Shown in pieces: positions 61,750 to 64,000 of a stretch of DNA of 64,000 nucleotides. A program made the translations under genes and the position numbers. Source of the DNA: Monilinia fructicola (taxonomy: Eukaryota; Ascomycota; Leotiomycetes; Helotiales; Sclerotiniaceae); assembly GCA_008692225.1 (NCBI GenBank), contig VICG01000016.1:434001-498000 (forward strand), given 5' to 3'. Within the stretch, counting starts at the first letter, position 1. Each line of letters starts with the position of its first letter. The notes beneath the pieces were generated by a model that saw only the letters and a list, made by a program, of their open reading frames with translations, was not told where the DNA came from and searched no databases.

Positions 61750-62562
61750 AGCAGTGAAGATTAGAATTTTACGGCCGCATTTTATTCAAATTTTGTTATA
61801 ATTTCATGTACTTAATAAAACTATACTGTTATTAGAAGGGAGAAAGAATTGGGAAAGCTTCATCATATGGTAATTTCGAAACAAGTCTCTTATTGTTGTC
61901 TCGGGGATGCTATAGGTTCCATGATTGATGATGGTAATGCTAGTGGCATTGCGAATATAAATTCAAATCGCGAGTTATCTCAGGAAGCAAGAAAGATATT
62001 TTAACTAAAAACACCTTTCAATTAATATTTCCCTGAACAATCGTTGCATTTGAACAAGACTGCCATCAAGATTCGGTACTAAGAGAGCTGTTTCATTGAG
62101 CGAACGAAATTGCCACACCTTTTGGGTTTGAAAACGTTGTATGTAACCACGAGAAGGATGTACTCAATCATAATCGATCGTGGGATAGCGACTCTAGGTT
62201 CGGAGCACACACGTCGTTAATTGTATTTCTTGAGATTTTGAAAGAAGAATGGACCCGTTCATGAAAAGAAAATGGTACACATACATGGTGTGGTTCATGA
62301 AGCCACACTGGTTCATTACGATTCATTGTTAGTGAGCATCATTACGCAAATGGAAAGCATATACCTAGCTTGATTGAGTACCTTCAAGCGAGGATATTGA
62401 TCTACGGTATATGCGGATATATCGATATTTAACAGTCCGCTACAAAGACGAGGCTAGATTGATATTTGTGTTATATTTGGAGACTTGGTTTAGACATGCA
62501 CGTACTGTTCGGCAGTAGTCCCGCAATTTTTCCATCTTTAGATCATCAAATTGATATACTAA
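61750..62562. other. Intergenic region
   Basis: 0.8 kb, no gene seen. An upstream exon of the thaumatin-like gene could lie here, but I could not identify one. Confidence 0.4.
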
Positions 62563-63166
62563 TTGCCCGGAACATATCTTGAGGAGGTCATCCATAGTTG
62601 TTGGAAGCTCGATGAATATGATACTAAGCAGAGTGACTTTGTATGGCAGTGTTTAATATTTCTCACAATGATGATTGGATCATATAATCAGACAGAGACT
62701 ATGATCCCGAACAGTCAACCTGGTGAGCCACTTGGAATTGGCTACGATGCCAGCTTTGTCGATGCTATTCCACTACCCTGACATGAAATCTTGTACCGAA
62801 CCCGCCGGTTGCACCCTTCCTCCTACCATTGGCTGCCCCTTTGAGAACCTCAGAATCTACAACGGTGATAAAAACACATGGTCAGTTTGGATGTCTGATT
62901 GCAACCTTTACAAAACAGACGAGGCTTGTTTCAAGGGAGAATTTCAGTTCAGTCATCGATGCACTTCCAGCAGCGCACACATGACGCCCAAATGTCCTGA
63001 GGCTTTCAGCTGGGCTTATAATGACCCAAAAGCCTTCAATAGCTGCAATGAACAAAGCGATGTCTACATTGAAGTTGGTCTCACATCGAAAACGGTGTGT
63101 TGGAAGAAGAATTTGGATGGGATGTTGCGCTCCGAGAATCTCAAGTTCTTTGAGGCCCGCAACTAA
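62563..63166 (+). CDS. Thaumatin-like secreted protein, incomplete at the 5' end (frame break)
   Basis: Cysteine-rich protein resembling fungal thaumatin-like/osmotin proteins: GIGYDASFVDAIPLP matches the conserved YD-S-VD-F-P segment, and CPEAFSWAYNDPKAF with a Cys shortly after matches the CPDAYSYAYDD region near the C-terminus. About a dozen Cys residues in the second half suggest disulphides. The frame changes at CCC 62776-62778; removing one C joins IPLP to DMKSCTEPAGC. I see no signal peptide, so the 5' exon is missing from my model or the gene is truncated. The stretch 62641-62691 (GTATGG...TCAG) could be an in-frame intron. The start coordinate is only the limit of the open frame. Confidence 0.6.
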
Positions 63167-64000
63167 TACCAATTCCGTCAGATTTGTTCTTGTTTTGTCG
63201 TGACAGGAGTGTTGTGTTGAAGTTTTGAGGGAAAAGGAGTTTGGTGTTTGAACATATAATTCAGTTCTATTATCTAATGGTCGCTTTTCTTTCACATCTC
63301 CATCCAAGGCGATCTAGATAGCTCCTTGTAAAATCACACGGCACGGCGTTTATTTCTCCTTACGTTATCGGTTCACAGGCACCTAGAGGTAGAAACAGAT
63401 TATGAGTTTAGGATTTTGTGAGCAATTGGTGGTATTTTTGGGCTGTTATCAGCTTGTCATGATTAGAGATTCTGGTGGTAGCTTCATTTTGAAATAGTAT
63501 TGTGCTGAACTATTTCATGATGTCCGGTTCTTATAGACAAAAATATCTCCGAATGTGAGGGTGCTGTGGATAACTATTGTGAGAACCACATGAGCGAGAA
63601 TCACATGGGCATCTTGTTCATATGATTTTCAAGTCTTACGTAGTATCTATTGCCTGTCGTACTGTAGCTAGAGATCATCAACTTGTTTACATTTTCCTAT
63701 CTTGTCACTACTTACGCGTCGTATCTTTTATGCTTCTCTCTTAGCTATTGTGATCTCTATCTATATTCTACACTGACATCTTGGCGCCTGCTTATATCCT
63801 AGACTTGAAGGCCATTTCACTAGACGACCTACCTACCTCCATTGCTCTACACTAGTTGCAACAAAGATTTGAAATAAAAAAGACGGGTGTGGGATCTAGA
63901 TAGGACTTGGATAACCTTAATCGGGAAACTGTGACTTTTTGTACAGTTATGAATGGCCTACAGCAGAAGTCTGTGTGCAAAGCCCTAACAAGTATAAGAT
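63167..64000. other. Intergenic region at window end
   Basis: No gene seen up to the window edge. Confidence 0.45.

Overview
The window is nuclear DNA of a filamentous ascomycete (Pezizomycotina). The evidence is genes split by short introns (about 46-63 nt, one of 92 and one of 170) with CTRAY or TACTAAT-like branch points, and fungus-specific families: a SesA-type N-terminus joined to ankyrin repeats, a HET domain, a Far11/HAM-2 STRIPAK protein, Tom40 and mitochondrial uL5. A member of the Leotiomycetes (Botrytis/Sclerotinia-like) would fit, but that is my inference. No rRNA, convincing tRNA, CRISPR or prokaryotic feature is present. All exons were found by eye.

Layout. 1-4.07 kb is spacer with microsatellites and an abrupt strand-composition switch. 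4.07-5.28 kb is Tom40. 7.27-9.44 kb is a 6-phosphofructo-2-kinase whose phosphatase half has lost its catalytic histidine. 13.14-15.72 kb is a five-exon SesA-like/ankyrin protein. 20.02-22.71 kb (minus) is a ubiquitin-specific protease ending in a CaaX box, divergent from mitochondrial ribosomal protein uL5 at 23.46-24.70 kb. 28-34.6 kb holds a small hypothetical ORF, an 86-residue protein ending CCGCSVM, an F-box protein and a secreted intradiol dioxygenase (minus). 40.16 kb has a MYND finger protein, 43.24 kb a broken HET-domain gene, 45.14-46.93 kb a polytopic membrane protein. 47.84-48.61 kb is a MITE-like element with terminal inverted repeats. 51.38-51.94 kb is an ~86-bp tandem satellite inside a wider field of TGCAACA motifs. 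52.79-56.10 kb (minus) is Far11/HAM-2. 57.58-59.41 kb (minus) is a GH47 alpha-mannosidase-like protein, divergent from a membrane-anchored aspartic-protease-like protein lacking the first catalytic Asp. 62.56-63.17 kb is a thaumatin-like gene.

How the genes relate. Most are unlinked housekeeping genes (mitochondrial import and translation, glycolytic control, ubiquitin turnover, STRIPAK signalling, glycoprotein processing). The SesA-ankyrin and HET genes belong to families used in fungal self/non-self recognition, but they are 28 kb apart and nothing shows that they work together.

Main caveat. Many conserved genes, including ones expected to be essential, carry 1-2 nt insertions or deletions, mostly in short homopolymers, while the protein on both sides stays well conserved and only the reading frame changes. 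This looks like residual assembly indels rather than biology. Five genes (SesA-ankyrin, F-box, dioxygenase, MYND, CCGCSVM protein) read cleanly. Coordinates of broken genes are outer limits.
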